DNA from: Oegoconia quadripuncta
Lineage: Eukaryota > Arthropoda > Insecta > Lepidoptera > Autostichidae
DNA: 64,000 nt
NCBI GenBank assembly: GCA_949316235.1
Contig: OX438748.1
Location: 10,047,001 to 10,111,000 of the forward strand
Direction of reading: 5' to 3'
This document shows positions 1 to 13,200 of the stretch, one piece after another (within the stretch, counting starts at the first letter, position 1; every line of letters starts with the position of its first letter). The notes under the pieces are model-generated. The model was not told where the DNA came from. It worked only from the letters and a program-made list of their open reading frames with translations, and ran no database searches. Position numbers and translations under genes: made by a program.

Positions 1-119
1 GCGAATTTATTACGCAACGAAGCGCGATGATTATTCCGCGAGCACCGTGATATCTCACATATGGCCGAACGATATCTGTCATTGAACCGGACCAAGCCAC
101 CCACACATCCGCCGATAAT

Positions 120-241
120 AACCGCGAATCTAAGCGTGAATTTAACCGTGAATAAACTTTATTACGTAACCGTGAATAAAGTTTATTACACATACCGCGA
201 ATCTAAGCGCGAATTTAACCGTGAATAAACTTTATTACACA
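120..241. repeat. two-copy tandem repeat, about 79-bp unit
   Basis: The block from ACCGCGAATCTAAGCG through TAACCGTGAATAAAC and TTTATTAC occurs at about 120 and again at about 198. A shorter piece (CCGTGAATAAA-GTTTATTAC) is duplicated between them. The edge of the window may cut further copies. Confidence 0.7.
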
Positions 242-395
242 AGCCCTTTTTGTGAGCAGGGGGTGGAGTGATGGACCAGAAAACTGGGGTGGTCCAGAAC
301 CGTTGAATCCCTACTACTGATATTAGGTACAGCGTCCAACCCTCTTGCGGCTTCGATTTAGTACCATCAGGACCTCGGATAAGGGCACAGGAAAC

Positions 396-712
396 TTTTT
401 TTTTATACACAACAGGTTGGTACTTGACCTCAATCACACCTGATGTTAAGTGAAGGTGATGTCGAAGGTGGAAGCGTACTGACCCGGAAACCCCAACACA
501 TTTGGGGGACTGGCTATCTTATCTCTGACAACCGGAACACAACAATGCTATTAACATTGCTGCTTGGCGGCAGATTTAGATAAGATGGTGGTAACTAGCC
601 AGGCGGACATTTAAAATGCCCTACCACCAACCAAACCGAGTACTTAAACATGTACCCCGCGGGGGATCGCACCCGCGACCTCGGAATCGTATACATGTCT
701 TAAAAGGCTAAG
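396..712 (-). mobile_element. SINE family C, near full-length copy
   Basis: Read on the minus strand, a tRNA-like head with a degenerate box B (GGTGCGATCC) is followed by the body TTTGGTTGGTGGTAGGGC, TTTAAATGTCCGCCTGGCTAG, ACCACCATCTTATCTAAATC and the tail GTGTGATTGAGGTCAAGTACC, ending in an A-rich stretch. It matches the copies at 4706-5016 and 48768-49005 closely. Confidence 0.85.
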
Positions 713-1049
713 GGATAGTGAGCAGGCAAGTAACGGCAGTGACAAGTGGTGAGGCAGCAGCTCTAAAACATATACCGACCAAGGCGATTAGCGCTAAGCC
801 CGTACCAGTACAATTTTGTTGGATATTTTAAAGAATCCCGAAACGAATCTTAAATATTTTAAAAGATCGATAGACTTAACATTTTTATTAAAAATTGTTA
901 AAAATAACAACTGCACCATACATTATAAGAGAGTATGAAGTAATCTTTTCTATGGTATATTTAGCTACCATGCACAATGAGTCAGTTCCTGTTGTTTTTA
1001 ATTAAAAGCAGTTCGATGTGTTATTGAAGTGGTTTAAAAATGGCCACTA
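713..1049. other. no recognised feature
   Basis: AT-rich sequence with no convincing coding potential between a SINE and an old interspersed repeat. Confidence 0.5.
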
Positions 1050-1256
1050 ACTAATATTATAAATGCGAAACTTTAATGTTTGTTTGTTGCGAATCGGATG
1101 AACGGATTTGGATAAAATTTAGTATATAGGTTAAAACATAGGATATTTTTTATCCCAATAAAGTGAGTAGTTTCCATGGGATAAACAGTTTTAAACATAC
1201 GTGCGAAAAAGTTATTCCACGCAGGCGAAGCCGCGGGCGGAAAGTTAGTCTTACAT
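1050..1256 (-). repeat. interspersed repeat K, copy 1
   Basis: Minus-strand reading gives the lepidopteran repeat with CCGCGGCTTCGCC, ACTACTCACTTTATTGGGAT, a CCAAATCCGTTCATCCG-like stretch and a TATAATATTA end. A second copy is at 7370-7585. Similar sequence is very common in moth genomes; the parent element is not certain. Confidence 0.7.
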
Positions 1257-1348
1257 AAATCCACCAAACCTCACTGGGTCTGTATGATGGATGGTCCATA
1301 CCTACTCATATAGAGGGGGGATATGTTTCAGCTATATATATGATACGA

Positions 1349-2222
1349 ATATACAGGGCGTCCCAAAGTTATGGGACATGAAGGGGAAGTACCTTAAATA
1401 TTGTAGATAGTGAATTTTGCTCAAAGAAGACTTTATGTTATTTTTAAAAGTTAGTAATTCTGCATTCATAGATTTTCTAAAAATTACTTGCTTCGGCTGG
1501 GAATCGAACCGACTTAAATGTGAAAAAAAAAACACCCTACTTTTATGATGCCAATCGAAAGAATAGCTAAAAAATAATAACTCTGCCTAAGTAACATAGT
1601 ATTTTAAAAGAAAGGAACAACATAAAATGATTGAGTCAAATTTCAAGAAAGTTATTTATTGCTAAAGTGATTTCTTCTTTTGGGGATACGTGAAAGATAT
1701 GCTATACAAAAAGCGATACGAGAACGTAGGCGAGTTGCAAACAGAATTGTGCCATATCACATCGAGTGTTCACCATAAAATGATTAGAAAATCAACAGGC
1801 AGCGGGCTCATTAAAAGATTGGCGATTTGCGTAAGACAAGAGGGATCACATTTTGAGCATTTAATTAATTAATTTACAAAAAAATACCTACTTAATTGAC
1901 TACGGCAGTTTCATGTATGTTTTTTATTTGATTAAAATGATTAATTTCACGTTGTTCCTTTCTTTTAAAATACTATGTTACTTAGGCAGAGTTATTATTT
2001 TTTAGCTATTCTTTCGATTGGCATCATAAAAGTAGGGTGTTTTTTTTTCACATTTGAGTCGGTTCGATTCCCAGCCGAAGCAAATAATTTTTAGAAAATC
2101 TATGAATGCAGAATTACTAACTTTTAAAAATAACATAAAGTCTTCTTTGAGCAAAATTCACTATCTACGATATTTAAGGTACTTCCCCTTCATGTCCCAT
2201 AACTTTGGGACGCCCTGTATAT
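1349..2222. mobile_element. foldback DNA transposon with about 272-bp terminal inverted repeats
   Basis: The arms 1349-1621 and 1951-2222 are near-perfect reverse complements with only a few mismatches. They begin at TATACAGGGCGTCCCAAAG and end at its complement. The flanks read TATA on both sides, consistent with TA or TATA target duplication. The 329-bp interior holds an open frame at 1690-1872 whose end (FEHLIN) resembles the GGHFEHL ending of Tc1/mariner-type transposases. I infer an internally deleted IS630-Tc1-mariner derivative. It sits in the 3' flank of CrzR. Confidence 0.8.
1690..1872 (+). pseudogene. transposase C-terminal relic inside the foldback element
   Basis: This is a 60-codon frame. 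Its last third (LIKRLAICVRQEGSHFEHLI) resembles the conserved end of arthropod mariner-like transposases, where a helix with R and C is followed by GGHFEHL and a stop. No catalytic residues are present, so it cannot be active. The assignment is based on remembered family patterns. Confidence 0.5.
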
Positions 2223-2274
2223 GATGTGTACGAGCATGTGGTATGTGATTCACTAACCATCACCCATAAAATAT

Positions 2275-2445
2275 TCAACACTGATTTTGGAGTGCATTAT
2301 TTGAGTAGGTTAAGAATAGGTACCTGTCGCTATGTCGCGATACTTTCTTCTTGGGCCACAGGTGAAAGGCCCCGTATATTACTGGATTGACAAGGCTGTT
2401 TGACATGCCAAAGAAGAAAATCCCGGAGAGTAGTTCATCGCTTTG
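2275..2445 (-). CDS. CrzR: CrzR coding exon 4 (TM7 and tail; possible 3' end of the CDS)
   Basis: The acceptor ATTTTCAG precedes CAA (Q350) in phase 0. The exon encodes QSDELLSGIFFFGMSNS, the NPVIY motif and GAFHLWPKKK, then 22 further residues to a TGA at 2277-2275. The part up to KKK is certain. The tail is not: an AG/GTACCT donor-like site 15-17 codons before the stop, or the GTATCG after KK, could splice to an exon outside this window. The foldback transposon starts 53 bp beyond the stop. Confidence 0.8.
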   Translation of the reverse strand, partial: QSDELLSGIFFFGMSNSLVNPVIYGAFHLWPKKKVSRHSDRYLFLTYSNNALQNQC

Positions 2446-4194
2446 CTGAAAATGAGAAATGGTTAAGACATTAGTCACGAAAATTAAAATACACAAATTA
2501 CGACAAGAAAAAACAACACTCATTTATCATAATTCTTATTGTTCATAATATTAGCTACCAGGACTGTAATTAAAACAAATGTAGGTAAATGTATCATGCT
2601 TTTTGGGATTGGTATTCTGTGTCAACAATGTTACTTATATAAAGCTGCCCAAACTCGTATCGGGCCACGCGTAGTAGAGTTGCATAGTCATAATATAAAA
2701 TTTTAGTGATTTTTGTACAAAAGTTTTGTTTGTCAGAGATGTACTTTGATTGAAATTACATTTTGCCATAATTTATCTAAAAACTCTCCTTTTATTGCAA
2801 TTCTTTTAATTCAGTTGTAAGTTCTGGTGTTTACATTTTGATTAATCGAGCCGGACTTAAACCAGTAACTTTTGGATACTAATAAAAGAGGTTATTGTAA
2901 TATCCAGCCCCCGTAACATGGCATCGTTTGTCGCGCGCGACGTAGGAGTGAGAGTGGGATAGTTGTATATTTCGTCCAAGCGAATGAGTAGGACAAATAT
3001 TATCTCGCATGACATAAAGGTTTAACGCGTCTGTCATGCTATTAGTGGGTTACAACAGATTTATCATCTCATCACAGCATTACATGCGTTGTTATTTTGC
3101 GAATTTAGTAATACTAAAAATTTCGTTGGCTCTTTCGTCACAAATCGGGTGATGGTTGGCTGCAGAAATAGATGAGATGAGGCTGTTGCACCACCCAGTT
3201 TGACAGTATAGAGTTGTGATAATTTGAGGACTACCAAAGAAAATAAATACCAAAAATGTCATTGGCTCTTTCTCAACAAACCGGGTAAGATACCTACTTA
3301 GCTGCAGAAATAGGTGAGAAGAGGCTATTGCACCATCTAGTTACCAGTGTAGGGGTTTTATAGGAGATTACATGCGGTTACTTCGAGGACTTGGAAGTAA
3401 TACCAAGTATTTTATTGACTCCTCCATAAACCGGGTTTCGCGAACGCGAAAACGAACGCCCCTGGTATTCTGGAATGCAAATATGAATGCGAGTATTCCG
3501 CTTTTTAAAACTAGCGCCATTTATCTATAGCTCTAAAAGCGAGTAGCACGAACGCACCTAACTTTAAAATATGCCGAGTAATATGTAAAATTGCCGAGCT
3601 GATCCAGAAATTCGAACAAAGCCGTTTGGTTTACATAATGACACGAAAGATCGCAAAGAGAAACAAGTGAATTTTGAGGTTAGAGTGTAATCAACTTCTA
3701 TTCGCACCAGCCAGTTGCCAGTATAGGGGTTTTAAAGGAAATTACATGCGGTTACTTTGAGGAGTTGGAAGTTATATCAAAAATTTCATTGGCTCTTTCT
3801 ATACAAACTGGGTATTGATGTTTAGCTGCAGAAATAGACGTACAAGAGCCGGTATTAGCAGTGGTAAAGGACTACCACAATCTATAATTTATTGCGTTGT
3901 TCATTTCTAAGCTAGAAATTTGAAGTTGTTCAACAATTCATTAATTTTCCCTGACCTTCAAACCCTACAAATGGTTTTATAAAATTCCCGCATCAAGCTT
4001 CACATTAACCTTTTCATTAGTATGGTTTCCTATTGTAATTGACCTGTATTTCTAAGAAGCTAATTTGCTGAAAGCTGGGCGAACGGTATGTTCCAAGGAA
4101 AAAAAGTAAAAATAATACATAATTAGGATCATATTTATATTTTCTTCACAATCTATGCATATTGATTGAGGTCAAGAACCAACCCGTCGTGCAT

Positions 4195-4238
<44 letters not shown>

Positions 4239-7200
4239 ACAATTGTCAATTTTTTGAACTGACAAACTCAAATACGTGGTTAGTTAGGTGCATGATGTTA
4301 CCTACTCATAAAATAGCAAATTATTGGCTATCGATTGTTTCCCTGTAGTTTTGGTTATGTGAAACCTAACGCAAATTTTTAAAATTTTAATCTTGATCTA
4401 GAGAGCATTGGGACTTACCCTATAGGTTTTGATTATCAGTCAATTAGCATGGGAATATGTGTAAACCTGGTTCGGCCCATATCTATTTACAGGATTTGAA
4501 AATGTTATATTTTATTTTTTATCAAGAAAAGCGTACTTTTAGTAATTATCAGTAGAAAGGTTGATTGTACCAAATACCATAATAAGTATCGAATTTTACA
4601 TCGCAGGATGTATTAGAGCTACGCATGTACGTAATTTAGCATTTTGGACGTGGAATATTTAGTACCTATACCTAAGGTTAAAATTGTATTTTATATTATA
4701 TTATAACCAGCTCCGTGGCTCAATGTATACAACATTGGGTTTACGATTGGGAGGTCGCGGGTTCTATCCCCAGCGCGGTACATGTTTAAGTACTCGGTTT
4801 GGTTGGTGGTAGGGCATTTTAAATGTCCGCCTGGCTAGCTACCACCATCTTATCTATAATCTGCCGCCAAGCTAGCAATGTTGTTCCGGTTGTCAGAGAA
4901 AAGATAGCCAGTCCCCCAAATGTGTTGGAGTTTCCGGGTCAGTACGTTTCCACCTTCATCTTCACTTAACATCAGGTGTGATTGAGGTCAAGTACCAACC
5001 CGTTGTGCATAAAAAATATCTGTGAATATCAAATGGGTATAAAGTACTGGTGCGTAAAAAAGTGGCTCGAAGTCGCAAAACAGGGGTGTTATTAGTAAGA
5101 AGCCTGTGTGTCTGTAACATGGTAGCGCCAAAGCAGCCGAACATATTTAAAAACGGTTTTTTTATTCGAATCCAATTAAATTCCCTATTTTATTCGAATT
5201 CGTATGCCGTGGGATCGAATAACACTTGCTCGACAACGATAACTCGGTAGTCTAAAAAATGGAATAATTACGAGCTCGACAGTTACCAATGGTCCTTAGC
5301 AATGGTAACCGGTGAATAATTACAAGCTGGAACGGTCCTTACGAATGGTAATCGGTTAAGCCGTTTCGACGATATATAGCTTTTAATACAGTTGGTTTGT
5401 TAATCTGGATGATAAATTATTTTGCCCCTCGGAGGTTTTCTTTTATTTATTTTTTTGTTGAAATGGACTACCAGGGCCCGTGTATTCGCCGGCGACGTGA
5501 TATTATTTTATAGAGTACTTTTTCAAAATGAAAAGAAGACTTCGTCCATATCCGTGGCCCAGGCCACCTCTCAGAAATGGAAATCTTTCTTCCGCAGTTT
5601 AGGCGTGAAAGACGAACAAACAGACAGTGTTTTGCATTTATAATCTTACTAGTATGGATGATTACAACCAAAATAATTTATCCGACAGTACTTTTAGCAA
5701 GAGCAATGCAGCATGCTTCCAAAGTTTGAATTGCCTAATATTTTCATCAGGCGCTATTTTAACTACAATGCAATAGCGGCGAGAACTGCACCAACAAACC
5801 TTGTCAGATTTAATGCTATATATGACAAAGCTACCATTTTAACAGATTCCAAAAAAGGAGGAGGTTCTATGTTCTTTTTTATTGTATGTTCATTCCAGTG
5901 GCATACCCTCCATACAAGTTGAAACGCAGTGCCTACCCTAGCAAATTGTACGCTTTCCTCGAAATGCATACTCAAGACATCTGATTCATATTGATATGAA
6001 CAGAACAGTTGCGAAGATTGCTAAAAGAGTTTTTACTTTGTAGTTGTATTTTTTCTCATATAATAGCAATTTTTATCATTCACCCTGTGACAAAACGTGG
6101 TGCACGTCACTGGTTCATTTGTGTTTTCGTCAATTATTAACCGATTTTGATGATTGTTTTTTTTTTGCTAGGGCTCATCACCAATGTTGTCCCACATACA
6201 TTTCGTTAAGATCTGATGATACCACTCCACTAGCGAGTGCAACCTTACTGAAGTCGGTTGGTATGCAAACTTTTGGCAGTTCAATTGTATAGGTAACCGC
6301 CTCTGTGGCTTAAAATAAGCAACATAAGATTTACAAGTCGCTGGTGCGATTCCTAGCGGATACAGTTGAATTTCTAAAGAAAAATACCTTTAATTCTTGT
6401 GCAGTAGGTCGTTCTACATAAGAGTGGTACTCGATATTTGCCTAAATACCTACTAAAGTTTTCGATAAAAAATTAATCGTTGGAACTTGGACTGTTACTG
6501 CTTGTCTGAGCCCGACTATACATGATTCGAATTCGGTTGAAAAAAGATAATTTTATCTCGTAACTTTACAGCATTATAACTATCCTTCCTAAATTTCAGT
6601 TTCGTAGCATGAATATACTGGCTATATTACTATATACTTATTGCATATTAGCTTTCGTCATATTTAATAACCAGAAGTTTGAGGGTAATTAATACTCACG
6701 TTTTTATCAGGATTGAGGAATGTAAATATTATCATCATGATATAGTAGGGTGTCCACCAGATTATGAACGCAGCCACGATGACGACTGACATCCTGAGAG
6801 ACTTCATCTTCGCCCTGTCGATGAGTCGCCGTCGATTCATATCCGGAGTAAGATACTTTTCTTGCCTCATCACCTCGGGCTTGAAGACTTTCTCGCTCTC
6901 TGAAAAGGAATTGTTCAAGTTTTGAGGGCAACTCAATATTGGGATACCAAAGTTTGATCACACAAAGTTCTTGAGAGGTGACTTAATGGTTTCCAAACTT
7001 CGTCGCCGTTTTGATTTGATACTAACAATAAGTATCAAAGTAATTTCCAACAAAATTAAATAGGTGTGGATTATGGTTGCTAAGAAATTTGATAACGAAT
7101 GACAAGTAGGTACTCGATTTCGTGTCTACATTTTAGGGTAACTATAAATTGAAAATTTTGAAAACCTTTGAGAGGCTATGATTATATAATCCAGATATGA

Positions 7201-10200
7201 TTATCTGGATTATATAATCATATGTTATGTATGTAGCTATGTTATAAGTTGTGGACCGGTTTAACCAATTTCCATGAAACATATCTAAGAATTATATCGC
7301 TATCGCCAGATTTCGTAAATAAACCGTTTTCAAATCGGTTCTTCCGTTTCTTTTTTATTTATTAAGATAAGAAACAGTTACGCTTCACCTGCGTAGAATA
7401 ACTTTAATTTGTTTATCCCGCGGGAACTACTCACTTTATCGGGTTTAAAAATATCCTATGTATTATTCTAGGGTATGTTATACCTATGTACCAAATTTCA
7501 TCCAAATCAGTTCATCCGTTTCGCCGTGATTAAGCAACAAACAAACGAAACATGCAAACTTTTGCCTTTATAATATTAGTTAGATTTCGACAGTTTAAAT
7601 CTTATATATTACTCATTGTGCAACCAATATCGTTTTCCACAGATAAGTATTACAAATTAAGTAACGAGTAAAAATTAAGTTTTGGAGCTAGAATACCACA
7701 GACAGACATATAGGCTTCAAACTTATAATATATACAAATGTAGACTTCACATTGAATTTCACTCACACACGGAATTCCATACAAACTTTTAAGTACAAAT
7801 AAAATTGTCCGAAATGAGTAGACCTATTCTCATGAAACTTTAATACGTAAAAGCAGCATACTCAAAATATCGAATTTAAAACAACATTTTCCATGTTTTC
7901 TGTTACTGTAAAAACTGATAAATTATGTGCATGGCCCATCCCACCGCTCTCACTGTCCAACTACGGCATCCAAAAATAAAAAAACCTAACCTAACCTAAC
8001 GTGTTCAAGGAACGCTACAGTGCAAAATTATTATGTAATAAGATGGCTGCCCACAAGTGTCGCATTTTAATACCGGTTTACAATGCTAAGGTAAAACTTT
8101 ATAACAATATCATCTATAACACAAGTCTAGTTGCTTAGTGTGGAACTAGATGGCGCTGTGTGTATGTGCGAAGATATTTATTATTTATAATTCTGACTGT
8201 ATCTATATCTCTTCGAAACATCAATTTTGTTACCGTGAATCGACATACATGCAGGAGAATAGGAAAACTACAATGAAAAGTTCCACTGAGGCATGAGAGT
8301 GCAGCTGCCAAGTTCTTAAGTAAAGCTTGGCAATATATTCCGGAAAAGAAGGCGAAACAAAACACACACTAAGTCGATTATTTTAATATAGGTAAGCGCC
8401 ACCCATTAATACATTTGTATTAATAGGTGTATATTTGTACAAATGTATTTGTAGAATTATACCGATTTATTCACGTCCACTATTATTGTAGGTAAGTAAA
8501 AGCCCTATTAATTAAGAGATCCTTGTGTGACAAGTACGAAATGCGCTGGGAGGCGATACCAACGACTTATAAAAATTAATTCAATAATATGTCATGTCTC
8601 ACACTCTTAACTGAGAATTCATTTACTTATATATGAATGGAAAATATAGTCTAGACCTGTGGCATATAATAACAAAAAATCATAATTCATTATTATAGGT
8701 CAGTTAAGTTTGTACATGCTACATTGGTACGTACTTAATCGTCATCTAACAAATGTATGCATCTGTTTACAGAACATAAAAACGTAAAATAAAATAAATA
8801 ATTATTTAAAACAATATTCTACACTTTTGAAATGACGTCATGTACATTGCATTGTTTATACATAAATAATCTTTACAGTGATTTATAATGTAGATTGATG
8901 TTCTTTTAACAGTGGCGCCGACTTTGACAGATATGTTTTCATATAATACAAATTATAAAAATCACGACAGAGAACATAGAATAATACTGATTGAAAGAAA
9001 CGTGCGTTTCAATTAAATTATTTTTTACTTTGAAGTGGTTGATTCAAGAGATTTTTTTGAATTCCGTGGTATTTTTTGTTAAAAAGTTTTATCGTGAATG
9101 CAATTTTACCAGTTTTGCTGAGATACATTGTACACTGAAAAATTAATTTATTTTGTATCAAATTAATAAAAGATTTGTTTTACTAAATCGACCCAGGTTC
9201 ATTCAATATTTTTTTACTCTCAATACCATCGGGTAGCCATGGTTAATGTTTTTTGAGTTCAGTTTCAACGACCAAGTTAAACATTTGCAAAAATGTAATG
9301 AAGGAAACATTCACCATTTAATATTTTATGAACTTGGCTTAACTTTTAAAAATACAATACACTTGTTTGTTGCAATTGCTTATTCACGAAACTCCGTATA
9401 AATTCAAATATGGATCGGAGAGACTTGGCATCAATTCAATTTCCAGATGAAAATATGTTGAATAAATTTCAATCCGTTCATGTTACAATTTTTGTTGGTT
9501 ATAATGTGAACTTATATAATATGTTACCTTTATAGTTCTTATTTGCAAAAAATATTTTTTGTAATAACTGGCCAAGTATCTATTTGTTTATATATTTTAG
9601 ATATTCATTCACAAGGTTTTCGGTATGCATCGGGTATTCTATTGCAAATTATGTATCCTTCAGTTTGTTGACATTGTTACTACAAATTACAACGAGGACA
9701 TTCATGCATATTTTTTTTCTTTTAAAATAAAGCAGTCGATGAATTATAAACAATGCGATAACCGCAATGTTATAAATATCCATTCTATCAAATTTGATGG
9801 ATATGTAGACGTATAGATTGAGGTAAGAGTGGTCGTTAAGATGAGGCAATTACGACATCAAAAAAAGTTATATTTCACAAATCATGCTCATTAATAATTT
9901 CAAAACACTCACCTTCAAGCAAAATATGTTTTGAAATATACTCAAGCCCTCGAGTGTGTAATGGAAGGTCTACAACAATGAAATTTACGTTAATTTCAAA
10001 TAAATGAATAAAAACGATAAAACGTGACAAAGAAAAGGCAAACGAAGGAAAAAACGTATGCAGAAAACAAGCACTCTCAACTCCTAATGCAAATAAATGG
10101 ACGGCTGTGTTCAAAGGAAACCGTATGTATGAAAAACTTAGGATGGTAAAAAATATTTACACATATATTTTCATTGAATTAACATAGAAATAAAAAAGAA

Positions 10201-13200
10201 AGAAATTATATAAAGAAAAATGTTTATTTCATTAAAAAAAGAGTAACATCATATACAATTTACGCAATTAAGTATCTAGGTGTACATAAGATGGTATCAT
10301 AACATGATCGCCGCATAATTAGTTCCAAAAGAAGTTAAACACATGACTTGGTAGGACATCTATGTTAGACTAGTGTACATTTTTGGACCATACATATACA
10401 GTTGGCTCCATAAATTACGATACACGGCAATTTTACATGATCAGTGGTAGCATTAAAGCTATTTAAGCTGTAGTGTTACCGTTAAAAAGATGTATACTTT
10501 TCTATTATTATTGTTTGAACTAAAAAACTAAATAAATTCTATTTATTCCTTTAAAAAAAAATATCTGATATACGTCGTAAAGTCGTCATGTTTTGGGTTT
10601 AATATAAAATGGTATAAAAAAGGAAGTCAAAGCAGCTATAACGGTGTATTTGAGAAATACTCTCGGTTTTCATTAACATATTAACATAACAATCGCATAT
10701 AACTCGCAGCTCTTTAAAGTCAGGTTAAATAGGCATCTTCTGGGAAAGCTCGTTCCATCGTAGACCTTATCTCGACATTAGTCCAGATTAAGGTCAAGAG
10801 CGATCCCATTCTAATTAAAAAAAAAAAAAAAAACATAATGATTGACATCATTATTTTTTTTTATCTTTTCATCGGTAAATTATGAACTGATTAAACAAAA
10901 GCTACACAGAAAGAGAGAGCGAGAGATAAAGAACAGGCAGAGTTCAAATTTTGAATTTAAAATATTATGACTTTAACCGAAAAAGAAACAAACAAGGAGA
11001 ATACTGCAAAAAGAGAACCAACGAGTCACATGGCGTCTCGTTACAGTAGGATTCGAAGAACTGCGCGACTTCACTCGTCCAAAATACCTCAGTACCGCAG
11101 TACGAAAGTTTTTAATCAATGATTAAAACTTTCGTCTTCAAGCAATGATGACTTATGACACTGAAACGTGGTCTTTCTCTGTGGACCTTATAGGAAACCT
11201 CAGTTACGCAACGAGCTATGGAGAGCGCAATGCTCGGCGTTTCACTATACACATCGAACCAGGAATAAAGAAATCCGTAAGCGACCGAAGGTCTCGAATT
11301 AGTAAATTTGAAGTGGCGGGCACATAGCTCGCCGAACTGTTGGCTGGTGGGGCATTAAAATACTCGAGTGGGGACCATGCACCGACAGGCGCAGCGTAAG
11401 GACGTCCATTCACAAATTTGGACTGTCGACCTCATAAAGGCCACGGGAAATCGCTGGATGCAGGCCGCTTCCAACCGGTCACTCTGGAGTTCTCTAGAGG
11501 AGGCCTATGTTGTGCAGCGGGCGTCGTGTGGCTGATATGTTGATGATCCGAAGTTCTCCACAATGATAGTCTAAACCAGAAGGTCATTTTAGACTGCAGT
11601 TGGAGTTTGAATAGACATCATGTTATCATTGATCATGCAAAACAGCCCTGTATACTCATACTCGTACATCCATACGTATTACTCAATTATGACGCCGATT
11701 GTACAAGTGGAACCCTGATTCTCGCGCACTCGACATTTCAATGCTGATGGACATCAATAGATTTATCACTTTTGTACGCGCATGTAAGTGTGAAAGAGAT
11801 AGAATCAGTGAAATTTCGAGTGCACGAGGATCGGGGACCAGGTTTGTAAAGACCTAAGAAAAACTTATATAGTTCTTGCGCTTCCTCTGGCAACTTCATA
11901 CATACGACGATTATTTCACATTGATTGAAATAATTGATCAATTTTTTATTTGTAATATTACTTATTGACTTAATTTATTATTACTTAGTTTGTCTCACTA
12001 TTCACTTTTGCCTCTAGATTGTATAATTATTGTTTAATAGTGACTTTCCACCTAATTATTTTTTAAGATAATTGTAATGAAAAATGAGAGTCTGTAATTG
12101 GCATGCTTTGGCTTGTAAATTTTGTGTAATATTTTTTATAATGATGTTGTTGATTCTGTATTATCAATAAAATAAAAAAAAACTCAGCATCGAGTTTATT
12201 GCAAGATTAGATATTCCTAATGATTTTTAATCGAGAACAAAAATGCAATTTTTCGCACTGCATAAATTAAAAATCAGAAACATATCCCTAACACTGTAGA
12301 ACCAAAACATGACCGCGTATCGCGTCCATTACTTCTCACTCCATTTAAAGCCGTTCGATGATTTTAAGCACCGCTTAATACGGTCGAGCTGGATCGAGCT
12401 GACTTTGTATTGTGAACTAATCATCGGTTCGGTACTGTTGTATGATTGGAGTCGGTCAAAAAACTAATAACTCACACTCACTGATAATATACATTGACTT
12501 TTTCTTCTTTAAATGCTGAATTATTGTGGTCGAGAAGATTATTATCAGCACTACCCATCCGAGTTGTATTCGACGATTGGACTCTTTCTCGAAGTTCAAC
12601 TTATCTAATTGGATACTTGTCTACAACTTCGAGAATGGAGTACCAACGAGAATTGTTTGGGCGCGGCACGGGAATTCACCATAATATTCGTTTTGCCCAG
12701 CCCATGTTCATTGTATATTTTCAGGTTAATTTATTTTGCCTTAAGTACTTAGATTGAGTATCGCTTGGAGAAATTATCAATTCCAAACAAGGAATAAGTT
12801 CTACATTAAATATCTCCTATAATGCTCTATCATGATAATCATATATTATTCTAATTAGTACAAATACGAGTAACATAAAATCCATTAAGAAGTTCCAGTG
12901 GCAATCTTCTGGTTCCATCTTCAGACCCTCGTTATCATGTGTAATGGAAAGTACTCATGGCATAGACATATCCGCAGGCATAGACCGGGTCATCCAAAGT
13001 GTTACAAACATTTCATTGGTGTTAAAGCGGAAGTTTGGATCCAATGGGAAGTTAGTCACACGCCAACTTCATTCGCGAAATGTCATTGTTTTGCAGAGTA
13101 AAAATGCCGCATGGCAAGTAACTAACTAGCCCAAATTCGACTATCTTGTCATTTGCCATCAGAGAGTTCCAGTCCCTAAATCCCGGCTCCATCATCAGAT

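Noticed and set aside
1332..1535. 67-residue minus-strand frame
   Set aside because: It is the translation of a transposon inverted repeat.
7983..8000. Interstitial telomere or former chromosome end
   Set aside because: Only three CCTAA units, too short to separate from chance or a repeat tail.
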